A model generated the notes under the pieces. It was not told where the DNA came from. It did no database searches and saw nothing but the letters and a program-made list of their open reading frames with translations. Shown piece by piece: positions 30,049-43,900 of a stretch of 64,000 nt of DNA. The translations under genes and the position numbers were made by a program. Origin of the DNA: Sipunculus nudus (lineage: Eukaryota; Annelida; Sipuncula; Golfingiida; Sipunculidae); NCBI GenBank assembly GCA_026874595.1, contig CM049318.1, positions 54,132,250-54,196,249 on the forward strand, written 5' to 3'. Each line of letters begins with the position of its first letter. Position 1 is the stretch's first letter.

Positions 30049-33000
30049 CTGTAACGAAATAACTTTTTTTTTTTTTTTCATCTAAGCGCATGTGTTAGGT
30101 GTTTGTGTGTGTGTGCGTGTGTGTGTGTGGGGGGGGGGGGGCTGTTGTATAATATTCAAACACTGATATTTGAATTCAAAAGCTCGTTAAAACACTCGCT
30201 TATCTTAGACGTTTATTGGAATGGTTAATTGTAATTTCAAAAACAGGAATGTCTTGATATTATGTTGTGAATATGTGCTCGCAAACATCCAATAAGCCCA
30301 CTGACTGTAGATTTGACAAGGTAGGTTAACCACCAAACGGCAGCACTGCAACATTTATATAAGCCTACAATTCCTACATTGTAATAATGAATATTGTTTT
30401 CAGTTTAGATTAAAACTGATTAGTTAATTATGGTTATATTCACGCAGTGGAATGTGCCGACCGCAAAGTTCAGTTTGACTTAAGCACCCAAATGTGATAA
30501 GGTTTTGTTAATTGCACATCGTTTGTATGTTTTAGCAAGTTTAAACATACTTTTTTAAAAGTAGAATATTACAAGAACTTAGGGGAAAGTTCATTCATTC
30601 ATTCTCGTGCAAGAACAATGATTCAAAACAGGAGGTTCCTAAGCTGACTCCCTTCATTAATGTGACTGGCGACACCAAAATCCGCTAATCTCGCCCACTT
30701 GGCATCTTTGATTTTTATGACACAGTGCATTTTTTCTAAGGATATTCAGTATATATTCCCCTCTAGATCGTAAATATTTGCCTCCGCCAATAGTGTATGC
30801 GTTCATCCCCGTCCTTCTTTTTTTGCGTGTGTGCTTCTTCACAAAATAAATCCATAATCTTGAATGGAACCTCAGGTAATTTTCATGGCAAACGTAGAAT
30901 CGATTAGATTTTGGCGTGAATCAGGCACATGATCCGGATTTAGGAAGGTCATCAAAGAATATTCACCAAAGTACAGTCACTTATGCACGATTGAACTTGG
31001 GAATATAGGTCGAGAAAGTGATTGCATACACGGTTTTGGGAGCATCCCACAGAAGACCCCTAACCCCCCTCAATGTCGGAGCCTTGCATCCTTAGAATGC
31101 AGATTTTTAGTGCTGGATCAGGCACATCATCCGGCTTCAGGAAGGTCATCAAAGAATATTCATAAATTTAAAAGCACTTACGCAAGAATGGACCTGGGAA
31201 TATTGGCCGAATAAGTGAATGCAAACACGGTTTTGGGTGTATCCTACAAAAGCCCCCCCCCCCCCCTACCACCACCACAATGGCGGAGGCTTGCATCCTT
31301 AGAATGCAGATTTCTATTTGTACATGTATACTTACTGTATACGCCAAATCACGATGAAGATGGCGATGACCAGTACAACGACCACTGCGAGTATAACCAC
31401 CAGCAGCCAATAACGGGCGATCCAGCTCTGAAATTACCAAGAGCCAACATGTAGGCCAGTCAACCACAAATAGGTTACAAGGTCCTATTAATTTTCATGA
31501 CCACTATATGAAATGAACTAGAAAATGGTTTGGCATGCTCTGCTTGGTTCTAACCATTTTCCAGATGGCAAGGTTTTATATATGATTAGAATGGCCTAAG
31601 CACTCAAGCCAAAATTGTGAAGCGTTTTTTGTGAAAGCATGACGCTTGTGTTGCAGATGTGAACCCATATTCGTGAATTGTAATGGGGTGACGAAAAATA
31701 AGAGAAAATGTCTTAAAATCGTCAAGAATATATACAAATACAAGAACACACATGAAAGAGACACTGGTGTTAATCACGAGTGACTAAATCAAAGATAAGA
31801 CACATTTTATCCTAATCCGCAAATGTCTGACACAGTTCTTAAACCTTTTATTTATCTGACTTGTCCCTCGTTACTTCAGAATAGCCCAGAAAATGTATAA
31901 GTGATAAACGGCACGTAACATTATGGGACATGTAAGGGGTCCCACAATCATTTTGGTTAAGAAGAACTTTATCTTCAATCATTAACTATATAATCGGTTA
32001 AGCTATGAACACCTTTATACGGTTATCCGTTATCGGTAACGTCAATGGCGATGACAACGACTATGCGTTTTGGGTGTACACATTAATCCGGCAGACTTTA
32101 TAATCAGGAGCCAAATCGCACGTTTTTTCCACAATGCTGGACAAACAGGGCGATGAAATCCTTCTAAATATTGGCTTTGACTTAAATTACATGGCCGACA
32201 ATATGAAGAAGTAAAGGGTTATACTGGGTCCAGTTAATTAATCAAAGACGAAGACAGAAAGGAACATATTTGAATTTATATTTATACACCTTATGAAAAT
32301 TAAGAGTGATTAAGTGAACCTCACTTTTATTTACCCTTTTAGGGGCCCCAAAATGGCAAAGGATGCCCGTGTATGGTAGTATAGTGACGTCATTTTAGTG
32401 GAGTGGCGCCGTACGATTATGTTCAGCAACGCCAAAAAAAAAAATTGCTCACAGTCCGATTCGAAAAATAGCTGAATTCTCGTACGGCATTGTCATTGCA
32501 GTGCCGTGCGCATGTGTACACTACAATGAAATTCCATACGACCGAATTTTTTTACCGTTGCCGCATTAAGGTGGTTTCACACCGGATGCGTACGAACGAA
32601 CGAAAATTTGCTGTACGAACGAAAAAATAAAACACTTTATTTTATGTTGGTGCATACACACCTAATCCGAACGATGCTATCCGAACGAAAAAAATAGAAC
32701 ATGTTCTAATTTTTGTCGTTCGCATCGGACAGGAATGGCTTCTTTTCACCTTCAACACAAAAGAGCTGGAATATTTTAACCAGACTGGTTCATTTGTACG
32801 TTACCTATTTGATATATATGTAATGGTGTACAACACAGAAGTGTTGTTTCCTTGTCCACTATTTTAAAATTATGTGATAAAAATATACAAACAGGGATTA
32901 TTTTTATTTCAATCAAATTTATTTGATTTAAACAGATATTTATAACATTTTTAAGCTCCAAGGTTTTTTCATTTTAACCAGACTTCTTTTTATATAATCT

Positions 33001-36000
33001 GTAAATTTCCTTGGGGGGGGGGGGGATTATATTTTTATCAAAAGGGATTTCAATTGCCGCTAGGCCACTTATTTTAATTTACAATCGGGGACAAAACAGA
33101 CTTTAAACCAGGTTTAGATGAAATTTTTCAGGGTAAATTCTAATTCTTAATATATTATTTGCAATATTTATAATATATTTATTCTCCGAAAGGGGGAGGG
33201 ATGATTTCATTGATCATCCCCCCTTGCCCCCCCCCCTTAATTGACGCCCCTGAATATAAGTCAGCTGTGTAAGCGATATTAACACAAATTAGCGACATCA
33301 TCCAGGACAAGCTGTTCATTACCAATAAAAAATCCGCGTCAAATATAGAAAAAAAATCATGGAACAATAACTTTTTTCATTTGCATTTTGTATTATTATC
33401 ATAGTATTATTTTTAGTTCAACGTTTTGCATTTAAACAGAAGTTTCATAGCTGTGCGCAGACTGTTCAAAATCATATTGGCAGATTTGAAATGAAATATA
33501 AATCAAACTTAACTAGTGATTCAAACTTTAATTTAACTTGAAATGCAGCAGTTACAGTGGCATCCGTTCTCTTGAAACAAGAGGTTGCGCAATTATTTTT
33601 AAATTCATGTTGAAATGGGAATTTTGGTCGAGTGAGTGGTAAATATTATTTTCGATTATTCAGTCAGTACACACAGTCAGTACACTCAGAGATAAAAACT
33701 TTATTATTAATAATTATTAATTTAAAATTAATGAGAAAATCAATTTACACGTTCAGAAATATTCGACATTTTTGTATAGGTCTACAGGTATATATGGCCA
33801 TAAAGCATGCATATATTTTTAGTGCATCCGATATATTGCTCATATATCTGTCCATTACGAATTTCGGAGACGAAAATTCCTCTGTCGGAAACCAAAAATA
33901 TTGTTCGGATTTGGTGTGAAGGAAATTTCGGATGCGACAGGATTTTAGTCGGATCGGCAGAAATATTCGTTCGTGTCATATTCGTTCGGACGCATCCGGT
34001 GTGAAACCGCCTTTATCCTTGCCGGATTGTCGTTGATGGAAAAACGGATGAATGTTTACACAGCTTTATCCATTGATTACCCAACAAAGAGAGGCAAAAC
34101 AAAGATTCCAGAATTAAAAGATCTTTCATTAACTACACACATTCTGTTTATATTCTATTACTCCAGCGGTGGAAACCCTTTTATCCGACGTCACGTTTGA
34201 CCGAATATTGGTATATGATATGCATCCCATCTCGGAACTCCTCAGCCGAAATCGGATTCTGACCTCGGATGTAGCAAGGGCACGGCCATAGAAGTAGTTC
34301 GGCGGAGGTCAAAGCTGCGTCATTTGTTGATTAAAAACAAACCAACATTTAAAGAGACAGGCTCTTCATGTAATTGATATTATTGATTTTTAAGATGAGG
34401 GACTCGTAGATTACATGCACTTCAAGTATTATTTGCATTGCGGTAGTTTCGGCTAGTTTTGCTGCATGCGTGAGGATAAAGGTGACGCCAACTTATACGG
34501 TTTCTGGCGTGAACATTACTCTCGTGCTGTTTCACTCTTCGTATTGTTGCCATGACATACCTGGCGACGCCGTTGTGCTAGATGAAATACCTTATTACAG
34601 CGCTTATAAAAAGTGCTTTAACAATGTATCTTAATTTCAAATGTTCTTGTTAATCAATGCTTGGGGATGAAAATTATGAGAGATTATTTAGTTAAAATTG
34701 TGGTTGTTGTTCGCCGTACTTCCGGCGCAGAAAATACCCATGTCGTGGGGATATCCTAGGGCCTACATATATCCGGGCTTAATATCGAGTGTCTCGCGAG
34801 GTGAGGCGAGATGTTCAGATTGATGCCTCCCTTGATGTCTGAACGAATGGTGATAAATTTCTTTTGGTTTTAGTCGGGAGCAACATCTGTGTATAAAGTG
34901 GGTTAACCTTATAGCGCCGCCTGTCGTATTTTAAATAAAACTGAAATAGTCTTCAAGTGCAAATATTCGAGTAATGACTTTATAAGCTAGTATAAATAAG
35001 ATAGTATAAATAAATGCTTCCTACCTTATTGTCTTCTGTCATGGCGTCGTTACTTGGTTCACACATTTTGTCCTGATAACGGACTTCAGACCATCCATTT
35101 AAAGCTGATATCACCGTCTTCTTCGCTTGCAATTTCCCATTGACGAGAACGGTCACTTTTACTATACTTAACTTTGACCTGTAAAAGAGGTTTTTCTATT
35201 AAGGTTTAGGGTATATTTTCTGGTCTGTGTGAATTTCAACAAGACACATGTAATGTTATGATCATTTATTTCATAGTTTATAGTTATAATCTTTTAATCA
35301 ATTTTTATAAAATTTCTTTTACAACATGTTTAGTTTCATATAGTTATTATAGTCCATGTGTTTTTCTGCAATTGTTCTGTTTTATAAGATAACTGGATAG
35401 TGTTTTAGAGCATGCTGTGTCATGAAAAAGTAGCTATATGTTTTGAATAATACAATTGCTTGATAATAATTATTTATCATACCTTTGATGCATTATTTTG
35501 TAAACCTCCATTTTCGTCTTTTTTTTAAAACTAATGTCGTGTGTTACATATTCGTTGCATAGTAAACTCATCCGTGATTCTGTGAAAATTACAGTCAGGC
35601 ATTTTACTTAGAATAAACCAGTTATGCCGTGCAGTTACTGAAAGCACTGGAGGTTCCAGACATATGACTATTGTCTAAAAATCAGAGGAAATACATAAAA
35701 TGCCTGTTATGATTGAACACTACACGAAGTGTCATATCTAACCAGGTGCGAAGCAAGGGTTATTTTTTTTTTCACTCAGTTATGTGTGTGTTTGAGGGTG
35801 TGTGTGAGGGTGTTGGTGTGGGTGTTCGCAAGACATGTGAAGAAAGGTATGATGGATGTTATTGAAATTTATTATATAAGTTGGTTTTGTGAAAATGTCC
35901 AAAAAGTTTAGTGTTGGTGTAAAGCCATGTGTTAATAAACCCAAAATGAGTGTTTATTGGGTTTTTTATGGCACATTTGTTACATGGGGACGTAGCATGT

Positions 36001-37926
36001 GACGATATGGCCGTCTTTGGAGTGCGAGTCGTGACGTCACATATGACAATGACTTCACTCTACGTGTATACGTGCCGTTTCCCTGAAAGGTGTCAGTAAA
36101 TCACGGTTGTGTTTATTGTCAAGGACAGCAATACCACGAAGTGCAAGGGCGGTTATTTTTTTACCAAAATATCAATTAAAAAGTCCTCAGGGATTAAAAG
36201 GGTTTAATAAACATTCCAGGGCAACAGTTTTGAACACTACTTTTGGCACAGGGTTTGCGTCCCAATATCGGACTTTTTTAATTCTCAGATTAATCGTAAT
36301 AGGCCTACATATGTACAAATTCAGATTCATTAATACGTAAAAAATTATAAATTTTCCTAACGGTGGCTTGGACTCAGACCTATGCTTGAGGTCCTGAACT
36401 CGAACCGAGTACTCTGACTCCGAGGTAAGGACTCGGGGAAAAACCAGGCGGAGTCATCTCAAGTCCATAAGAAAAAGAAAACTTTGTCACATATTTTATT
36501 GAGATTGTGCACATGGGCGAACTAGTTCCAAAATATTAATAAAATACGATCATAAATACCAATTTTTAGCTCTGTATCAGGGGCTAACACTTTATTGAAC
36601 ATTCAAGAAAAGAGCACAAACTAACATAAAATTTGTGTTATTTTCTTAAATATCCTTTTTTATATTTTAAAGAAGAGATTTGCATCGGACTCAGAATTCA
36701 AGGACTGAAACTTCAAGGACCCGGACTCGGGACTTGAATGGCCGGGACTTGGACTTGCACTCACTGGACTACATCACTGTGGTGATTAGGTCAGTTAATT
36801 AGGATACGATCAATGCTATCAAGGGAGACCATCAAAATAGTAGTACAGGGTTTAGTCATCAGTCGTACCGACTATTGTAAATGTTTGCTCATAGGGGCAC
36901 ATGGATGCTATATATCCAAGTTACCATTGATGCAGAACATGTGTTGTGTGAAAAAAATATGATAGGATTTCATCATTTATGCAAGAGCTTCACTGGCTGA
37001 AAATCAGAGACAGGATAGACTATAAAGTGTTAGTTTTTGTATACCAATGTATTAATAGAACAGCACCAAGACATCTGTAATCATTACTAGACTATAATCA
37101 TGGGAGGTCACTCAGATCACAGAAAAATAAAAAGCTGCCAGTACTGAAGGCTAACCAAGAGCAAGTGAAAACATCATCATTTCGATATGCAGGGCCAAAA
37201 CTTTGGAATAGTATCCCAGTATATGTAAAAAATAGTGCAACTATTGATATTTTTAAAGCTAGATTGAAAATATTTTTATTTTGTAGATCTTACATTCTTG
37301 AGTATAAGTTTTAAATGTTTTACACAACACTGTTTGGTTTCTTTTAATAATAACTAGTATTATTATTCTTAAAAGAAATACCTATTTAGTATTTTATGTG
37401 TAATAATTATAGGACTACTGATTTTTTTATGTATGTAAAATATTTACCTATTTAGTATTTTATGTGAAATTAAAGGACTACTGATGATATGTTTTTATTT
37501 GTACGTAAAATATATACCTATTTAGTATTTTATGTGAAATATAGGACAACTGATGATATGTTTTTACATGTATGTAAAGCGCTTATGACATTATTCAATA
37601 TATATAATGAGCGCTATATAAATAATAAATTATTATTATTATTATTATTAAACAACAACATACCCTCGCCTATAACAAATATCTTCTTCTTCCCTCACCT
37701 CCACCTGATGATTCGGAATCTTAAGGTGGGCCGCCGTGGCCGCGTGGATCATTTTGATTAAACGTCTTTTCTCATTCCCTGTGGTATCATGCTCAAGCAC
37801 AAAAGCAATCCGATCACCTAAATGGGGAAAAATATGACATAATATTATTCCTCATGAAAGACACGGCGGGGAGGGCAATATATTCTGCTGTTCAATCAGT
37901 GGCATCAATTTTTCTTCCAGGGTGGG

Positions 37927-37969
<43 letters not shown>

Positions 37970-40900
37970 TTAATCATATTTAAAAATTATAATATTGTAA
38001 TAGAAAATAAGTTATTTTGTAATTCAAAGCAAGGTTTAGATATAATTTTTTTAGTAAATGGATCCAAAGTCTTTAATTCTATTTATTAATATATTTCATT
38101 TGCAATATTATGATATCATTCTCTGAAAAGTGGGGAGGTGGGGGGGGGGGGATGATTACATTGGCCATCCCGCCTTGCAAAAAAAGTCCCTGGTTTCAAT
38201 ATAGGATGTTGAATTTTATATGGTTTGAAGTTAGTCTTACCTTATAATAAGTCTATTTTATCGATCATTGCATTTGTCCTCTAACATTAATTTTTTTTTT
38301 TTCGAAAATATCTCACGTCAGACACGTTTAGTATTGTGTAATAATATAATTACATATATTGAGAACAAAATTCTTTTTCGAGTTTCTAAGACTAAGCAGC
38401 TGCTGCATGGATCAAAGGAAACATACCTGGCAGTTGTACTGCGATGATATCAGTCCTCACAATTTCCGTAGTGAGTATGCTGCCTTTTGTTCCATGATCT
38501 GAAGAGCCTGTCACATCAGGAGTGCGGGCGTTTGTGCTCTGCTCTGTAAAAACACGTGAGGTGGTATCCGACCAATCAGGGGCCGCGATATCTAGTGGGC
38601 TGCTAGGTGTGGGGACCTGGCAGATGTCTCCCGTATACCCGTCAACACATCGACATATGAAACCTGACCCGGAAGCATTACTCTCACAGACTCCTCCATT
38701 TTGACAAGGATTCTCTTCACACAACGGTAGAAATTGTTCGCAGGTGGATCCATTTCTTCCATCTGGACAGATACATTCGTAACTGGTTGTGTTCGACACA
38801 CAGGTGGCGTTCCCGACGCAAGGGCTGCTATCACACAAATTTATTTGATGTTCACAGTGGGTGCCGTTGAACTCCATAGGACATTTGCAAATGTAATCGT
38901 TATCTATCTCAATACAGGAACCGCCATTTGCACAGCTGACATTCCGACAGTACGAAATTCGACTCTCACAGTTTCTCCCAGTAAAACCTTCATTGCAGTG
39001 ACACTTGTAGTTCCCGACTTGGTCTTCACAAGTACCGTTTATGCATGGCCTATTAACACAATCGTCTATATTAGTTTCGCACCTTTTCCCTGTAAAACCA
39101 GTATCACATGTACAGAAAACTGAATCCCCAACTTGAGAACAGTTACCACCATTCAGACATGGATCTTCATCACACAATGGTAAAAACTGTTGGCAGGTGG
39201 ATCCAGTTCTTCCATCTGGACAGATACATTCGTAACTGGTTGTGTTCGACACACAGGTGGCATTCCCGTCGCAAGGGCTGCTATCACACCAATTTATTTG
39301 ATGTTCACAGTGGGTGCCGTTGAACTCCATAGGGCATTTACACATGTAACCGTTATCTATCTCAATACAGGAACCGCCATTTGCACAGCTGACATTACGA
39401 CAGTACGAAATTCGACTCTCACAGTTTCTCCCAGTAAAACCTTCATTGCAGTGACACTTGTAGTTCCCGACTTGGTCTTCACAAGTACCGTTTATGCATG
39501 GCCTATTAACACAATCGTCTATATTAGTTTCACACCTTTTCCCTGTAAAACCAGTATCACATGTACAGAAAACTGAATCTCCAACTTGTGAACAGTTACC
39601 ACCATTCAGACATGGATCTTTATCACACAATGGTAAAAACTGTTGGCAAGTGGATCCAGTTCTTCCATCTGGACAGATACATTCGTAACTGGTTGTGTTC
39701 GACACACAGGTGGCATTCCCGACGCAAGGGCTGCTATTACACCAATTTATTTGATGTTCACAATGGGTGCCGTTGAACCCCATAGGGCATTTGCACATGT
39801 AATCGTTATCTATCTCAATACAGGAACCGCCATTTGCACAGCTGACATTACGACAGTACGAAATTCGACTCTCACAGTTTCTCCCAGTAAAACCTTCGTT
39901 GCAGTGACACTTGTAGTTCCAGACTTGGTCTTCACAAGTACCGTTTATGCATGGACTTTTAACACAATCGTCTATATTAGTTTCGCACCTTTTTCCTGTA
40001 AAACCAGTACCACATGTACAGGTAACTGTATCCTCAACTTGTGAACAGTTACCACCATTCAAACATGGATCTTCATCACACAATGGTAAAAACTGTTGGC
40101 AGGTGGATCCAGTTCTTCCATCTGGACAGATACATTCGTAACTGGTTGTGTTCGACACACAGGTGGCATTCCCGACGCAAGGGCTGCTATTACACCAATT
40201 TATTTGATGTTCACAGTGGGTGCCGTTGAACCCCATAGGGCATTTGCACATGTAATCGTTATCTATCTCAATACAGGAACCGCCATTTGCACAGCTGACA
40301 TTACGACAGTACGAAATTCGACTCTCACAGTTTCTCCCAGTAAAACCTTCGTTGCAGTGACACTTGTAGTTCCCGACTTGGTCTTCACAAGTACCGTTTA
40401 TGCATGGACTTTTAACACAATCGTCTATATTAGTTTCGCACCTTTTTCCTGTAAAACCAGTACCACATGTACAGGTAACTGTATCTCTAACTTGTGAACA
40501 GTTACCACCATTCAAACATGGATCTTCATCACACAATGGTAAAAACTGTTGGCAGGTGGATCCAGTTCTTCCATCTGGACAGATACATTCGTAACTGGTT
40601 GTGTTCGACACACAGGTGGCATTCCCGACGCAAGGGCTGCTATTACACCAATTTATTTGATGTTCACAGTGGGTGCCGTTGAACCCCATAGGGCATTTGC
40701 ACATGTAATCGTTATCTATCTCAATACAGGAACCGCCATTTGCACAGCTGACATTACGACAGTACGAAATTCGACTCTCACAGTTTCTCCCAGTAAAATC
40801 TTCGTTGCAGTGACACTTGTAGTTCCCGATGTGGTCTTCACAAGTACCGTTTATGCATGGACTTTTAACACAATCGTCTATATTAGTTTCACACCTTTTT

Positions 40901-43900
40901 CCTGTAAAACCAGTACTACATGTACAGGTAACTGTATCTCCAACTTGTGAACAGTTACCACCATTCAGACATGGATCTTCATCACACAATGGTAAAAACT
41001 GTTGGCAGGTGGATCCAGTTCTTCCATCTGGACAGATACATTCGAAACTGGTTGTGTTCGACACACATGTGGCGTTCCCGACGCAAGGGCTGCTATCACA
41101 CCAATTTATTTGATGCTGGCAACGAGTGCCGTTGAACTCCAGAGGACATTTGCACATGTAATCGTTATCTATCTCAATACAGGAACCGCCATTTGCACAG
41201 CTGACATTCCGACAGTACGAAATTCGACTCTCACAGTTTCTCCCAGTAAAACCTTCATTGCAGTGACACTTGTAGTTCCCGACTTGGTCTTCACAAGTAC
41301 CGTTTATGCATGGCCTATTAACACAATCGTCTATATTAGTTTCGCACCTTTTCCCTGTAAAACCAGTATCACATGTACAGAAAACTGAATCCCCAACTTG
41401 AGAACAGTTACCACCATTCAGACATGGATCTTCATCACACAATGGTAAAAACTGTTGGCAGGTGGATCCAGTTCTTCCATCTGGACAGATACATTCGTAA
41501 CTGGTTGTGTTCGACACACAGGTGGCATTCCCGTCGCAAGGGCTGCTATCACACCAATTTATTTGATGTTCACAGTGGGTGCCGTTGAACTCCATAGGAC
41601 ATTTACACATGTAACCGTTATCTATCTCAATACAGGAACCGCCATTTGCACAGCTGACATTACGACAGTACGAAATTCGACTCTCACAGTTTCTCCCAGT
41701 AAAACCTTCGTTGCAGTGACACTTGTAGTTCCAGACTTGGTCTTCACAAGTACCGTTTATGCATGGCCTATTAACACAATCGTCTATATTAGTTTCACAC
41801 CTTTTCCCTGTAAAACCAGTATCACATGTACAGAAAACTGAATCTCCAACTTGTGAACAGTTACCACCATTCAGACATGGATCTTTATCACACAATGGTA
41901 AAAACTGTTGGCAGGTGGATCCAGTTCTTCCATCTGGACAGATACATTCGTAACTGGTTGTGTTCGACACACAGGTGGCATTCCCGACGCAAGGGCTGCT
42001 ATCACACCAATTTATTTGATGTTCACAGTGGGTGCCGTTGAACTCCATAGGACATTTGCACATGTAACCGTTATCTATCTCAATACAGGAACCACCATTT
42101 GCACAGCTGACATTACGACAGTACGAAATTCGACTCTCACAGTTTCTCCCAGTAAAACCTTCATTGCAGTGACACTTGTAGTTCCCGACTTGGTCTTCAT
42201 AAGTACCGTTTATGCATGGCCTATTAACACAATCATCTATATTAGTTTCGCATCTTTTCCCTGTAAAACCAGTATTACATGTACAGAAAACTGAATCTCC
42301 AACTTGTGAACAGTTACCACCATTCAGACATGGATCTTCATCAAACAATGGTAAAAACTGTTGGCAGGTGGATCCAGTTCTTCCATCTGGACAGATACAT
42401 TCGTAACTGGTTGTGTTCGACACACAGGTGGCATTCCCGACGCAAGGGCTGCTATCACACCAATTTATTTGATGTTCACAGTGGATGCCGTTGAACCCCA
42501 TAGGGCATTTGCAAATGTAATCGTTATCTATTTCAATACAGGAACCGCCATTTAGACATATGGTTGAGTTGCATGGATCATCTAAACGCTCACACCGTTC
42601 CCCGGTAAATCCTTCGTGACAGTGACATTTAAAGCCATTCCTGATATCTATACACAGGCCGTTAATGCATGGGTTGCTGATGCATTCATCTAGATCCTTT
42701 TCGCAACTTTCACCTACGAATCCAGAGGGGCATTCACATTGAACATGACCTTCATCTTGCCGACATATTCCTCCATTTTCACAGGAATTATTGTGGCATA
42801 AAGGAATAAGAACTTCGCATACTTCTCCACGTCTGTGGGGAGGACAAAGGCACTTACGTTGAAAACCAGAAACACATGTTCCTCCTCCAAGGCACGGATT
42901 GCTGTCGCATCCGTTTACCTTTTTCTCACAACGGGTACCATTGAATCCAACAGGGCAATTACATTCGTACCCATTGTCTAATTCGGTACAATTGCCACCA
43001 TTTGCACAAATGATCTCAGGGCAGTACAAAATCCGACTCTCACAGTTTCTCCCAGTGAATCCTTCACTGCAGTGACATTTGTAATTCCCAACCAAGTCTT
43101 CACATGTACTGTTTACGCATGGCCCTTTGGCACAATCATCAACATTAATTTCGCACTTTGTACCAGTATAACCATGAACACATGAGCACAGAACTTTATC
43201 TTCTATCTGGGAGCAGTTTCCACCATTCTGACACGTATTTTCATCACACAACGGTAGATATTGCTCACAGATGACCCCAGTTCTTCCATCTGGACACAAA
43301 CATGCATTACTAGTCACGTTTGATATACACGTGGCGCCCCCAGTACAAGGACTGCTAGCGCACCAATTTATTTTATATTCGCAATGGCTACCGTTGAAAC
43401 CTGGAGGACATTGACACTGGTAGCCTCCAACTAACGTCAGGCACGTGGCTCCATGGCTGCAGGGGTCAGAAGAACAGAAGTTAATCTCTGTGTCACATGT
43501 CATACCCGTGTAACCGGATGCGCAGGTACAACTGAAACCGTTTACCAAGTCAGTGCAAGTACCATGTCGGCAAGGTTGGCTCAAACATTCATTCATATCG
43601 TTTTCACAGTTTGTCCCATTGTAACCGTCGAGGCAGGTGCACGTGTATGTGTTTTCAATCTGTCTACAGGTGCCGCCGTTTTGACAAGGGCTTTCTAGGC
43701 AAAGATCTTTGAGCGTTTCACAGTGTATACCTGAAAAGAAAAAAAAATTCTTAACCTATTTGACACCGATATATATATATATAATACGACGGAATGCTAT
43801 TTGAACAAAGAAATAATGTGGGTAGAGGTTGCATGATTTCTGCATGCTTTGCATTGTGAACGAATGATATAACTCTTGACTTCTTTACATATTCGCCTGG

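Noticed and set aside
38700-42555. Series of similar 128-133 codon plus-strand open frames
   Set aside because: They repeat with the 453 bp period and are antisense shadows of the EGF exon on the minus strand.
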